From: JBOGCH01 sp051656645
GTDB taxonomy: Bacteria; Bacteroidota; Bacteroidia; Bacteroidales; Marinifilaceae
DNA length: 50,258 nucleotides
Direction of reading: 5' to 3'
NCBI GenBank assembly: GCA_051656645.1
Contig: JBOGCH010000010.1
Span: 1 to 50,258 of the forward strand
This document shows positions 7,723 through 15,673 of the stretch, piece by piece; the first letter of the stretch is position 1; each line of letters opens with the position of its first letter. Position numbers and translations under genes: made by a program. The notes under the pieces were generated by a model. That model did not search any database. It saw nothing but the letters and a program-made list of their open reading frames with translations, and was not told the DNA's origin.

Positions 7723-9123
7723 TTAATTGTTAGTAGTTGTTGTAGAAGCTTTTACTGTATAGCCAAGATCATTCAGAACATCCTCTGCCTGATTGTGCGG
7801 ATATTGTTGCATCTTTTTGTTTATCTGCAAGTTATCAGGGAATCCAGTTCCTGCATTGGAGATTACATATTGTGGCTGTTCCTTTAAGACATGTTGGAAG
7901 AATCCCATTGTCATTCCCGTTTTGTTTGTAAACCAACCATCGGTTAAACATTTGCCAACTCCTAGGCTACTTGTATACCATATGCCAGAGTATTTATTCA
8001 TTTGCTCCTCCGTGTCGAACGAATATGCGTGTATTTGCATTCCTGCTCTACGTGTTAAATCGGCCATCCATGGATCAAGTAAATTAGGGTAATTGTTAGG
8101 TGCTCCAGAGATACTAGGTCCCGAAATGATTGCACCATTTCTAATTCCATAGTTTAACCATTCTGCATAAGATTGAGGTCCTGAATTGTTCATCTCCGAA
8201 CCTGATGTATTATCCGGATTTAACCACAATAGGAAGTTGATTGGAATAAGCGGATTGGTAAACTCTTGGTGAAGTTTCGTTAACGACTCCTTAGAAAAAG
8301 TTTGAAGAATTACACGGAATTTGGTTGCACCCATAGTACTACCCCCGGCAATAGTATCAACATTCATTAAATTAGTGCCATACCATTTCTCACTAATAAG
8401 CACTTCCTTCAGTTTTGCCTCAATTCCAGGGAATTGCCATGGCTCCTTTGTTTCCGGATAGACTCCCGGTCTATTACCGTTATCCGCCTCATCCTCTACA
8501 TATAAAGGGATATAGGTTGTATCTGTTCCATTAGCTACTTTATCCCATTCGCGCTCACCACTTGGATAGGTTTTGCGTTTAATTTTCTTACCCATAGCAA
8601 TTTGTATCACATCCTCAAACAAAAGTATTCCTTGATTTACAAAGGTTTCTCTTGCGCGTTGAGGACTCTCGTAGTTAAACCAAGAACCTGCATCAAGGCT
8701 CATCAGTTCGGCTAAAGTAAAAGTATTAGCCGGTTGGTTTTCCCTACCTGGGAACTTTTCGGCTACATTGGAGGTACGACTAAAGTTATCATCATGCAAC
8801 GCTATTAAATAGCCGTCTTTAGTCATTTGCAAATCCAGCTCCAAATAATCGGCGCCCATGTTTCGTGCCCACCTCATGGCAGCCTCAGTCTCCTCCGGAG
8901 CCCAATAGGTTGTGCCTCTGTGTGCTATTACCACATTTCTAGGTAGTTCCTGTACTAATTTCTTCTGTTCTGCAGTCATCTCTACCAACTTTACTTTAGT
9001 GGCAAGATGCTCATTGGAGTTGTCGACATCATCTATACATGACATAATTCCTGAACTAAAAATGAATAGACCAACAATAGATAGCATAAGTCTTGAGTTT
9101 GAAATCTTTTTGTGTGTTACCAT
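7723..9123 (-). CDS. Glycerophosphodiester phosphodiesterase lipoprotein
   Basis: A 466-residue GDPD enzyme with a lipoprotein signal (C29 after SGIMS, followed by IDD). Active-site elements are VVIAHRGTTYWAPEET, YLELDLQMTKDGYLIALHDD and, late in the chain, IHAYSFDTEEQ. It is well above the 240-350 residues usual for the family, with a long insert near residues 170-260 and a C-terminal extension. It would release glycerol 3-phosphate from deacylated phospholipids outside the inner membrane and feed GlpT, encoded two genes downstream. It is the first gene of the operon; the photolyase gene ends 56 bases upstream on the same strand, so read-through is possible. Confidence 0.92.
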   Translation of the reverse strand: MVTHKKISNSRLMLSIVGLFIFSSGIMSCIDDVDNSNEHLATKVKLVEMTAEQKKLVQELPRNVVIAHRGTTYWAPEETEAAMRWARNMGADYLELDLQMTKDGYLIALHDDNFSRTSNVAEKFPGRENQPANTFTLAELMSLDAGSWFNYESPQRARETFVNQGILLFEDVIQIAMGKKIKRKTYPSGEREWDKVANGTDTTYIPLYVEDEADNGNRPGVYPETKEPWQFPGIEAKLKEVLISEKWYGTNLMNVDTIAGGSTMGATKFRVILQTFSKESLTKLHQEFTNPLIPINFLLWLNPDNTSGSEMNNSGPQSYAEWLNYGIRNGAIISGPSISGAPNNYPNLLDPWMADLTRRAGMQIHAYSFDTEEQMNKYSGIWYTSSLGVGKCLTDGWFTNKTGMTMGFFQHVLKEQPQYVISNAGTGFPDNLQINKKMQQYPHNQAEDVLNDLGYTVKASTTTTNN

Positions 9124-9140
9124 CGCATTAATATTATTGA

Positions 9141-9155
9141 TTTAGGTTATTTATC
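9141..9155 (-). other. Recurrent 15-mer, copy 1 (leader of the diesterase operon)
   Basis: TTTAGGTTATTTATC on the plus strand (minus strand: GATAAATAACCTAAA) lies about 17 bases before the diesterase start. The same 15-mer recurs at 10723-10737, and its first 13 bases recur at 15197-15209. Confidence 0.5.
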
Positions 9156-9179
9156 AACAAGAAATAAGCGCTGCCATTA

Positions 9180-10568
9180 TTATACGCAGTTGCTTGTATT
9201 ACTTACAACACTTTGCCACTTATTAACATAGTGTTCAATGTTATATTTACGCTCTAACCCGATACCGCTAATATGACGTATTTTCCCCGTTATTGCCCGG
9301 TCACCCCACGGTTTATCATGAAGTCCAAAGCACCAACTAATGCCTGTGTAGCTATTAGCATCGTTACCGTCTATAGCGTATCTGTTATTAAGCATTATGA
9401 GGATTTCAAAAGCCTCCTCGGGCGTTGTACTCCACTCTATAATCTTTTTACCCCAATACATACGCATGGTTTTGTGCATATAGCCGGTTTGGAGTAATTC
9501 AGACATCGCCGCATTCCAAAATTTATCATTGGTCTGTGCATGCTCTAAATCTGTGATGGAGTAATGTTCCTTTCGTATATCGAAGATATGGTCCTCCAGT
9601 GTCTTTCTACACCATGAAGGGAGTGTATGGAATTTGTCGTAGTATTGATTATAATACACATAGTTGTGTGCCAATTCTCTCTTTACAAGTAAGTTTTCAA
9701 GGAATTCTTCCCCCTCGCCCGATTGCAATATATTATAATATAAATAAAGTGGCGAGATAAAGCCGTAATGCAGATATGCACTCATCCTTGAGGCAGCTAA
9801 TGAGGCAGGATTATCATAATTCTGATTATAATCGGGTAAGGTACGCATCAAGAAACGTTGAAAAAGCGCATGCGCCTCTTTTTCTCCTCCGCGCTGATCT
9901 ATTGCCTGTGACTCTCCCTTTAATTTTACTATCTGCGTCACGTCATTAACTACAGCGTTATTCCTAACCATCTGTTCTATGCCATTATACGTTTTGACAT
10001 GTAATAAAGGAATCTCTAAATGAATATCATCAAGAAAGTAATTTAAATGCTCCAAGAGCTTAGGCTTAATGGTATTCATTGACCACTCTTGTTTCTGCGA
10101 GGTAGTCTCAATAGGAATAATCAGGTTATCTTCTATTTGCGTCACTCTAACTCTAGCTGCCAGCATGAGCCAAGATACGGCTTCCCGTTTTGCACGTAAA
10201 TAACCCATATCTATAACTACTTCTTTAGCCTCATCAAGAAGCGGACAAATTGTAGCGTCAAGAGCTCCTGAAAGAATTCGATATTCAAATCCATGCTTTG
10301 TTGAGGCTTCGGCAATATCCATTAGCCCGTCTACAAGAAAACTAAAATGCCTGTAGCTTATTTCCGAATCCTGCGTATCAATTCTATAAACTACAAGTAA
10401 TGGTAACTTGCTACGGTTTGCTTCTTCGATGGCATAAATAAGTGCCAAATTATGGAAAGTCCTTATGGACGATTGCATCCAGTAAAGTACACACTTTCCG
10501 TCGTGTTTCGGTGGATAATCATTAAGAATCCTAATCCGCTCTTTTCTCATATAACAGTATTTAGGCAA
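9180..10568 (-). CDS. Deoxyribodipyrimidine photolyase, class II
   Basis: A 462-residue DNA repair flavoenzyme that splits cyclobutane pyrimidine dimers using light. The N-terminal Rossmann part (VLYWMQSSIRTFHNLALIYA) and the C-terminal FAD domain with the class II block WNAAMSELLQTGYMHKTMRM, the EW segment, and DGNDANSYTGISWCFGLHD are clear. Class II enzymes use this GIHD-like motif and not the class I pattern. The tabulated start gives MPKYCYM; the second methionine (10550) precedes RKERIRILND, the usual beginning of the family, and may be the true start. No other repair gene is adjacent. Confidence 0.93.
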   Translation of the reverse strand: MPKYCYMRKERIRILNDYPPKHDGKCVLYWMQSSIRTFHNLALIYAIEEANRSKLPLLVVYRIDTQDSEISYRHFSFLVDGLMDIAEASTKHGFEYRILSGALDATICPLLDEAKEVVIDMGYLRAKREAVSWLMLAARVRVTQIEDNLIIPIETTSQKQEWSMNTIKPKLLEHLNYFLDDIHLEIPLLHVKTYNGIEQMVRNNAVVNDVTQIVKLKGESQAIDQRGGEKEAHALFQRFLMRTLPDYNQNYDNPASLAASRMSAYLHYGFISPLYLYYNILQSGEGEEFLENLLVKRELAHNYVYYNQYYDKFHTLPSWCRKTLEDHIFDIRKEHYSITDLEHAQTNDKFWNAAMSELLQTGYMHKTMRMYWGKKIIEWSTTPEEAFEILIMLNNRYAIDGNDANSYTGISWCFGLHDKPWGDRAITGKIRHISGIGLERKYNIEHYVNKWQSVVSNTSNCV

Positions 10569-10680
10569 CTCTTCACAGAGTAGTATTTTATTCTAACATT
10601 TTGTAGTTACTTTATTGTTATACTGTTTTTTTGAGATAAAGTTGTAATTGAATACAATACTTAATACTTATATGAAATGA

Positions 10681-10717
10681 AAAAGGCGAGATAACTCTCG
10701 TAGTCATCTCGCCTTTT
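10681..10717 (-). terminator. Terminator of gdhA
   Basis: A 16-position stem (AAAAGGCGAGATAACT against its near-complement, one mismatch) with a five-base loop and T-tract on the minus side, about 30 bases after the gdhA stop. Confidence 0.88.
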
Positions 10718-10722
10718 GAATA

Positions 10723-10737
10723 TTTAGGTTATTTATC
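10723..10737 (-). other. Recurrent 15-mer, copy 2 (gdhA 3' region)
   Basis: Identical to the 15-mer at 9141-9155, here between the gdhA stop codon and its terminator. Confidence 0.5.
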
Positions 10738-10748
10738 TCTGCCTAAAA

Positions 10749-12083
10749 CTATACATGTCCTTGGTCGCACATTGCATCGGCAACTTTAATAAATCCGCCG
10801 ATATTTGCTCCCGATACATAATCAATTTTATCACCTTTACGTCCGTACTGAACACAAGTATCGTGAATTTCCTTCATGATATGCGATAATTTTGCATCCA
10901 CCTCTTCAGCTGTCCAGCTATAACGCATTGAGTTTTGACTCATTTCTAAGCCCGAAACTGCAACACCTCCAGCATTAGCAGCTTTTCCAGGTGCGAAAGA
11001 AGCATGCTCATTGATGTATTTAACAGCTTCAGCAGTACATCCCATATTAGATGTCTCAACTACCATTTTACAACCGTTAGCAACAAGCATTTTAGCATCT
11101 TCCTCATTCAACTCATTTTGAATTGCACAAGGGAATGCGATATCACATTTTACTTCCCAAGGACGTTTTCCTGCAACAAATTTAGCACCAAAACGCTCTG
11201 CATAAGGAGCAACAACGTCATTGTTACTAGCGCGTAGCTCTAATAAGAACTCAACTTTTTCCATATCCATTCCTTTCTCGTCATAGATATATCCATCAGG
11301 ACCAGAAACTGTAACAACTTTAGCTCCTAACTGAACTAGTTTTAAAGCAGCACCCCATGCAACGTTACCAAATCCTGAAAGAGCAACTACTTTACCTTTA
11401 ATGTCCTCTCCTTTTTCAGCTAACATGTGTTGTGCAAAATATACTGATCCGAAACCTGTAGCTTCCGGACGCACACGCGAACCACCAAATTCTCTTGGTT
11501 TTCCTGTCAATACGCCTGTAAACTCGTTACGTAATCTTTTATATTGTCCGTATAAGAATCCAATTTCACGAGCACCTACACCTATATCTCCTGCAGGAAC
11601 GTCAGTGTCAGCACCAATATGGCGACTTAATTCTGTCATAAAGCTTTGGCAGAAACGCATTACTTCGTTATCCGATTTTCCTTTAGGGTTAAAATCCGAT
11701 CCTCCTTTACCACCACCCATAGGCAATGTTGTTAAAGAGTTTTTGAATGTTTGCTCAAAACCTAAGAATTTTAATCCACCAAGTGTTACAGATGGGTGGA
11801 AACGTAAACCTCCTTTGTAAGGTCCAATAGCACTATTAAATTGTACGCGGAAACCACGGTTTATTTGTACTTCACCTTTATCATCAATCCATGGCACACG
11901 GAACATAATTACACGCTCCGGCTCAACCATCTTTTCAAGAATCTTGTTCGCTTTGTAGCGAGGGTTAGCTTGATAAGTATCCCATACAGTCTCAATTACC
12001 TCTTCTACTGCTTGGTGAAATTCTCCTTCACCTACTGTACGTGCTTTAAGAGCATCAATGAATTCTTTAATTTCAGGTTTCAT
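10749..12083 (-). CDS. gdhA: NADP-specific glutamate dehydrogenase
   Basis: Catalyses reversible reductive amination of 2-oxoglutarate with ammonia to glutamate. The start is set at ATG 12083 (MKPEIKEFIDALKART), giving 444 residues, the usual length of hexameric bacterial GDH. The longer frame beginning at 12173 would add 30 residues of non-family sequence. Diagnostic blocks are NRGFRVQFNSAIGPYKGGLRF, LPMGGGKGGSDFNPKGKS with the catalytic lysine region, ADTDVPAGDIGVGAREIGF, and the nucleotide-binding SGFGNVAWGAA. The promoter is about 150 bases upstream and overlain by two operator-like palindromes, suggesting repression by a LacI-type regulator. It has its own terminator. Confidence 0.96.
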   Translation of the reverse strand: MKPEIKEFIDALKARTVGEGEFHQAVEEVIETVWDTYQANPRYKANKILEKMVEPERVIMFRVPWIDDKGEVQINRGFRVQFNSAIGPYKGGLRFHPSVTLGGLKFLGFEQTFKNSLTTLPMGGGKGGSDFNPKGKSDNEVMRFCQSFMTELSRHIGADTDVPAGDIGVGAREIGFLYGQYKRLRNEFTGVLTGKPREFGGSRVRPEATGFGSVYFAQHMLAEKGEDIKGKVVALSGFGNVAWGAALKLVQLGAKVVTVSGPDGYIYDEKGMDMEKVEFLLELRASNNDVVAPYAERFGAKFVAGKRPWEVKCDIAFPCAIQNELNEEDAKMLVANGCKMVVETSNMGCTAEAVKYINEHASFAPGKAANAGGVAVSGLEMSQNSMRYSWTAEEVDAKLSHIMKEIHDTCVQYGRKGDKIDYVSGANIGGFIKVADAMCDQGHV

Positions 12084-12201
12084 TTGTTTTATGTTTTTAA
12101 TGTTTAGGTCACAGAAACAAACCAAATGTGCAGCTATCCTTCCGGCACTAGAATGCTTGTTAGATGTGAACAATGTTTTTATTATTTTTAATGTTCTCCT
12201 T

Positions 12202-12234
12202 GTAAACGTTTGCTTTGATATCTCAAACGTTTAC
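12202..12234 (-). promoter_or_regulatory. Twin operator-like palindromes at gdhA
   Basis: GTAAACGTTTG (12202-12212) and CAAACGTTTAC (12224-12234) are inverted copies, each built round the palindrome AAACGTTT. Their centres are 21 bp apart, about two helical turns. AAACGTTT with a central CG is the form of LacI/GalR-family operators. They cover the predicted transcription start and the first 30 bases of the gdhA leader. Confidence 0.7.
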
Positions 12235-12239
12235 AGAGC

Positions 12240-12269
12240 CAAAAATATTCAATAATTTACATTTGCAAA
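12240..12269 (-). promoter_or_regulatory. Promoter of gdhA
   Basis: On the minus strand TTTG (12269-12266), 18 bases, then TATTTTTG (12247-12240). The start point would fall near 12233, inside the downstream palindrome pair. Confidence 0.75.
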
Positions 12270-12390
12270 ATTTTTTGCCGTTAAATTTTAATTAATATCA
12301 CACATATTGCTTTTAAATCATTAATGAACAAGCTTTTTCACCTATAAATTGAAACCTAAAATTCACTACTAATGCCTATAGGACACAAAA

Positions 12391-12425
12391 AAAGCGGGAC
12401 AATGGTCATACCATCGTCCCGCTTT
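12391..12425 (-). terminator. Terminator of pgk
   Basis: A 16-position stem (AAAGCGGGACAATGGT against its complement, one mismatch) round a three-base centre, followed on the minus strand by seven T residues; about 20 bases past the pgk stop. Confidence 0.92.
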
Positions 12426-12444
12426 ATATTGAATTCCGTATATA

Positions 12445-13632
12445 TTATTTACGGATTGAAGTTACTCCTGGAAGTTCTTTTCCTTCAATGTACTCAAGTA
12501 ATGCTCCACCACCTGTTGATACGTAGCTTACTTTTTCAGCCATTCCAAATTTGTTGATAGCTGCAACTGAGTCACCACCACCAATTAAAGAGAAAGCACC
12601 TTTTTCAGTAGCTTTAACAATAGCTTCAGCTACTGCTTTTGTACCAGCTTCGAATTTTTCCATTTCAAATACACCTACAGGACCATTCCATAGGATGCTT
12701 TTAGAATCTTCAATTACTTTAGCAAAGATATCGCGAGTTTTTGGACCAATATCAAGACCTTCCCATCCTGCAGGAATATCCATTGGATCGCAAATCTGAG
12801 TGTTAGCGTCATTGCTGAAACCATCAGCAACAATTGCATCCTCAGCAAGTACAAGATTTACACCTTGCTCTTTTGCTTTCTGCATAATTTCAAGTGCTAA
12901 ATCAAGTTTATCCATCTCACAGATAGAGTCACCTACATTACCACCCATTGCTTTTTTGAAAGTATAAGTCATACCACCTGCAAGAATCATGTTATCAACA
13001 CGTCCCATAAGGTTTTCAATGATCTCAATTTTAGAAGATACTTTACTTCCACCCATGATTGCTGTAAATGGACGAGCAGGATCTTTCATACATTTGTCTA
13101 CGCTATCAAGCTCACCTTGCATTACATAACCAAACATTTTGTCTGTTGGGAAATATTGTGCAATAACAGCAGTTGAAGCATGTGCACGGTGTGCAGTACC
13201 AAATGCATCGTTAATCCAACAGTCAGCTAATTTCGCTAATTCACCTGCGAAGTTAGCATCTCCAGCCTCTTCTTCTTTGTGGAAACGTAAGTTTTCAAGC
13301 ATTAAAACCTCACCTGGTTTAAGTGCCGATGCTAATTCTACAGCTTCTCCACCTACACAGTCTTTTGCAAATTTCACGTGTACACCAAGTAGTTCTTCCA
13401 AATGCGCAACGATGTGTTTTAAAGAGTATTTCTCCTCAGCACCTTTTGGACGTCCAAAGTGCGACATTAAAATAACAGAACCACCGCCTGCCAATACTTT
13501 TTTAATTGTTGGCACTGCAGCACGCATACGCGTATCATCAGTAATTTCAAACTTGTCATTTAAAGGCACATTGAAATCCACACGGATTAACGCTTTCTTC
13601 CCTGCAAAATTGTAAGTGTCAATTGTCTGCAT
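12445..13632 (-). CDS. pgk: Phosphoglycerate kinase
   Basis: Glycolytic enzyme that makes ATP from 1,3-bisphosphoglycerate. It has 395 residues, normal for bacterial PGK. Visible family blocks are ALIRVDFNVPLNDKFEITDD near the N-terminus, ILMSHFGRPKG, MLENLRFHKEEE, the AIMGGSKVSSKI substrate region, WNGPVGVFEMEKF and the nucleotide-binding SLIGGGDSVAA. It is a single gene with a strong terminator. The upstream spacer to the symporter gene is short (about 140 bases) and I could not define a confident promoter there. Confidence 0.97.
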   Translation of the reverse strand: MQTIDTYNFAGKKALIRVDFNVPLNDKFEITDDTRMRAAVPTIKKVLAGGGSVILMSHFGRPKGAEEKYSLKHIVAHLEELLGVHVKFAKDCVGGEAVELASALKPGEVLMLENLRFHKEEEAGDANFAGELAKLADCWINDAFGTAHRAHASTAVIAQYFPTDKMFGYVMQGELDSVDKCMKDPARPFTAIMGGSKVSSKIEIIENLMGRVDNMILAGGMTYTFKKAMGGNVGDSICEMDKLDLALEIMQKAKEQGVNLVLAEDAIVADGFSNDANTQICDPMDIPAGWEGLDIGPKTRDIFAKVIEDSKSILWNGPVGVFEMEKFEAGTKAVAEAIVKATEKGAFSLIGGGDSVAAINKFGMAEKVSYVSTGGGALLEYIEGKELPGVTSIRK

Positions 13633-13774
13633 AATGATATTAATTTATAAGTATATAATTTTGTTTCAAGATTTTCCATTCTTATTCAGTTGATAAATTT
13701 ACGCCTTTTTCACCGTACAGCAAAACTTTTTAGGCACTATCAACGCAATAAAGAGCACAAACGATTGAGAGAAT

Positions 13775-15184
13775 TTACTCCTCCCAAACACTATCCGTAT
13801 TCTTTAATTCCGGGAATTTTCCAATGCGGAACTGTGGGCTTTTTACACCCTTACGTCTTTGATCTAAGTAATCCTTCATTACACGCAAAGCCAATCCGCC
13901 AAGTAACACAATGGCTACTAAGTTTATCATTGTCATAATGGCCATAGCAACATCGGCTAAATTCCATACTAAGTCCAAACCGGCAATAGCTCCGCCAAAC
14001 ACCATGAAGGCAACACAAAAACGATACACGTTAAGTACCCAACGCTTATTGGTAAGGAAATATAAGTTAGTTTCGCAATATGAATAGTTTCCCACAATTG
14101 AACTAAAGGCAAAGAATAAGATAGAAATTGAGATAAACTGACCGCCTACCCAGCCAATTTCATTACTCAAAGCCATTTGTGTCAATTCAATTCCTCTAAC
14201 ACTACCATCAATTGGAACACCGGATAAAAGGATAATGAAAGCTGTACAAGTACAAATTATTAACGTATCCGTAAATACACTCAATGCCTGTATAAATCCC
14301 TGCTTTGCGGGGTGACTAACAGTTGCTGTAGCCGCAGCATTGGGTGCAGAACCCATACCGGCCTCATTAGAGAACAATCCTCTACGTATTCCCTGCATTA
14401 ATGCGGCACCAACGCCACCCGCTGCAACTTGTTCAAAACCAAAGGCATTGGCAAATATTGAACCTATCACTTCCGGAAGGATAGTAATATGTGTAAGCAA
14501 TATATAGATAGATACAAGTATATAAACAATGGCCATTATTGGCACTAAAACCGTTGATACTAATGCTACACGGTGAATACCTCCAAAAATTACTATCAAA
14601 GTAAAAATTGCTAAAGTTATCCCTACATACAACGGGTCAAAATCATACAACGCTGACCACGCTGCAGAGATTGTATTGGCCTGTACTGAATTAAATACCA
14701 AACCAAAAGTAATGATAATAATTACAGCAAAAAGAATACCCATCCAACGTGCTTTAAGCCCTTTGGTGATATAAAATGCAGGACCTCCAATAAAGTTTCC
14801 TGTTCCTTTTTCCTTATATACCTGTGCTAAGGTTGACTCAATGAATGCAGAAGCCGAACCTATTAAAGCAATTAACCACATCCAAAATACGGCACCCGGA
14901 CCTCCCAAAGCTACCGCAGTTGCAATTCCTGCCATATTCCCGGTTCCAACACGCGAAGCTGTAGCAATACAGAATGCTTGGAAGGACGATACATTAGAGT
15001 CCTTGTTGTTGGTAGAAGCAATACCCTCCCCCAACAGCGAAAACATTTCGCGAATATTTCTAAACTGTACAAACCGCGAACGGAATGTAAAATACAAACC
15101 TATTACCACCAATGGGATAATAAGCATATAGGTCCAAATAAAATCATTAAGGTATACTACCCAATTGTTTATCAAATCTGTCAT
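13775..15184 (-). CDS. Sodium:alanine/glycine symporter (AGCS family)
   Basis: A 469-residue inner-membrane transporter with about eleven helices. The AGCS signature is GTGNMAGIATAVALGGPGAVFWMWL, and the NEAGMGSAPNAAATA segment is equally typical. It should take up alanine or glycine, and possibly glutamine, driven by sodium. It begins 45 bases after tadA on the same strand and could be the last gene of the aroB-aroA-tadA run. Its leader carries the recurrent AAATAACCTAAA motif, also seen at the diesterase operon. Confidence 0.93.
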   Translation of the reverse strand: MTDLINNWVVYLNDFIWTYMLIIPLVVIGLYFTFRSRFVQFRNIREMFSLLGEGIASTNNKDSNVSSFQAFCIATASRVGTGNMAGIATAVALGGPGAVFWMWLIALIGSASAFIESTLAQVYKEKGTGNFIGGPAFYITKGLKARWMGILFAVIIIITFGLVFNSVQANTISAAWSALYDFDPLYVGITLAIFTLIVIFGGIHRVALVSTVLVPIMAIVYILVSIYILLTHITILPEVIGSIFANAFGFEQVAAGGVGAALMQGIRRGLFSNEAGMGSAPNAAATATVSHPAKQGFIQALSVFTDTLIICTCTAFIILLSGVPIDGSVRGIELTQMALSNEIGWVGGQFISISILFFAFSSIVGNYSYCETNLYFLTNKRWVLNVYRFCVAFMVFGGAIAGLDLVWNLADVAMAIMTMINLVAIVLLGGLALRVMKDYLDQRRKGVKSPQFRIGKFPELKNTDSVWEE

Positions 15185-15196
15185 AGCATTCTAAAT

Positions 15197-15209
15197 TTTA
15201 GGTTATTTA
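15197..15209 (-). other. Recurrent motif, copy 3 (leader of the AGCS gene)
   Basis: TTTAGGTTATTTA on the plus strand matches the first 13 bases of the 15-mers at 9141 and 10723. It ends 12 bases before the symporter start codon. Confidence 0.45.
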
Positions 15210-15229
15210 CGTGATACACACATCTTTGT

Positions 15230-15673
15230 TTAACGTTTACTCTTAAAAAAGCGTTTAACAATCTCTCCACACTCCTCAGCCAAAATACCACTTATAACCT
15301 CTGTGCGCTTATGCAACACAGGCGGGGATAAACGCGAAAAACCGCGCTGCTCGTCACCCGCTCCAAACACTAATCGCCCCAATTGCGACCAGGCCAACGC
15401 TCCGGCACACATTACGCAAGGTTCCAGCGTAACATAAAGCGTACAGTCGGTCAGATATTTTCCACCTCGTGCTTCCGATGCCGCCGTTATGGCAAGCAGT
15501 TCGGCATGAGCTGTTACATCGTTTAAGCGTTCCGTCATATTATGGCTACGCGCCACAATATGCCCACGGCACACAACTATTGCGCCAACAGGAATCTCTC
15601 CCATGTCGGCAGCCCGCTCCGCTTCGCGCAGAGCAAGCTTCATATAATATTCGTCATCAAAAACTATAGACAC
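15230..15673 (-). CDS. tadA: tRNA-specific adenosine deaminase
   Basis: A 147-residue zinc deaminase that converts A34 to inosine in tRNA-Arg(ACG). The catalytic HAE (residues 56-58) and zinc site PCVMC (85-89) are intact, and EIPVGAIVV precedes them as in TadA. Its start overlaps the last 10 bases of aroA, so translation is probably coupled. A related guanine deaminase function is possible for this superfamily, but length and motifs favour TadA. Confidence 0.92.
   Translation of the reverse strand: MSIVFDDEYYMKLALREAERAADMGEIPVGAIVVCRGHIVARSHNMTERLNDVTAHAELLAITAASEARGGKYLTDCTLYVTLEPCVMCAGALAWSQLGRLVFGAGDEQRGFSRLSPPVLHKRTEVISGILAEECGEIVKRFFKSKR

Noticed and set aside
12084..12173. N-terminal extension of glutamate dehydrogenase
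   Set aside because: The 30 added residues do not look like the family, and ATG 12083 gives the normal 444-residue length.
12202..12234. Rho-independent terminator at the AAACGTTT repeats
   Set aside because: No T-tract follows on either strand and the position is at the gdhA start point, so an operator pair is the better reading.
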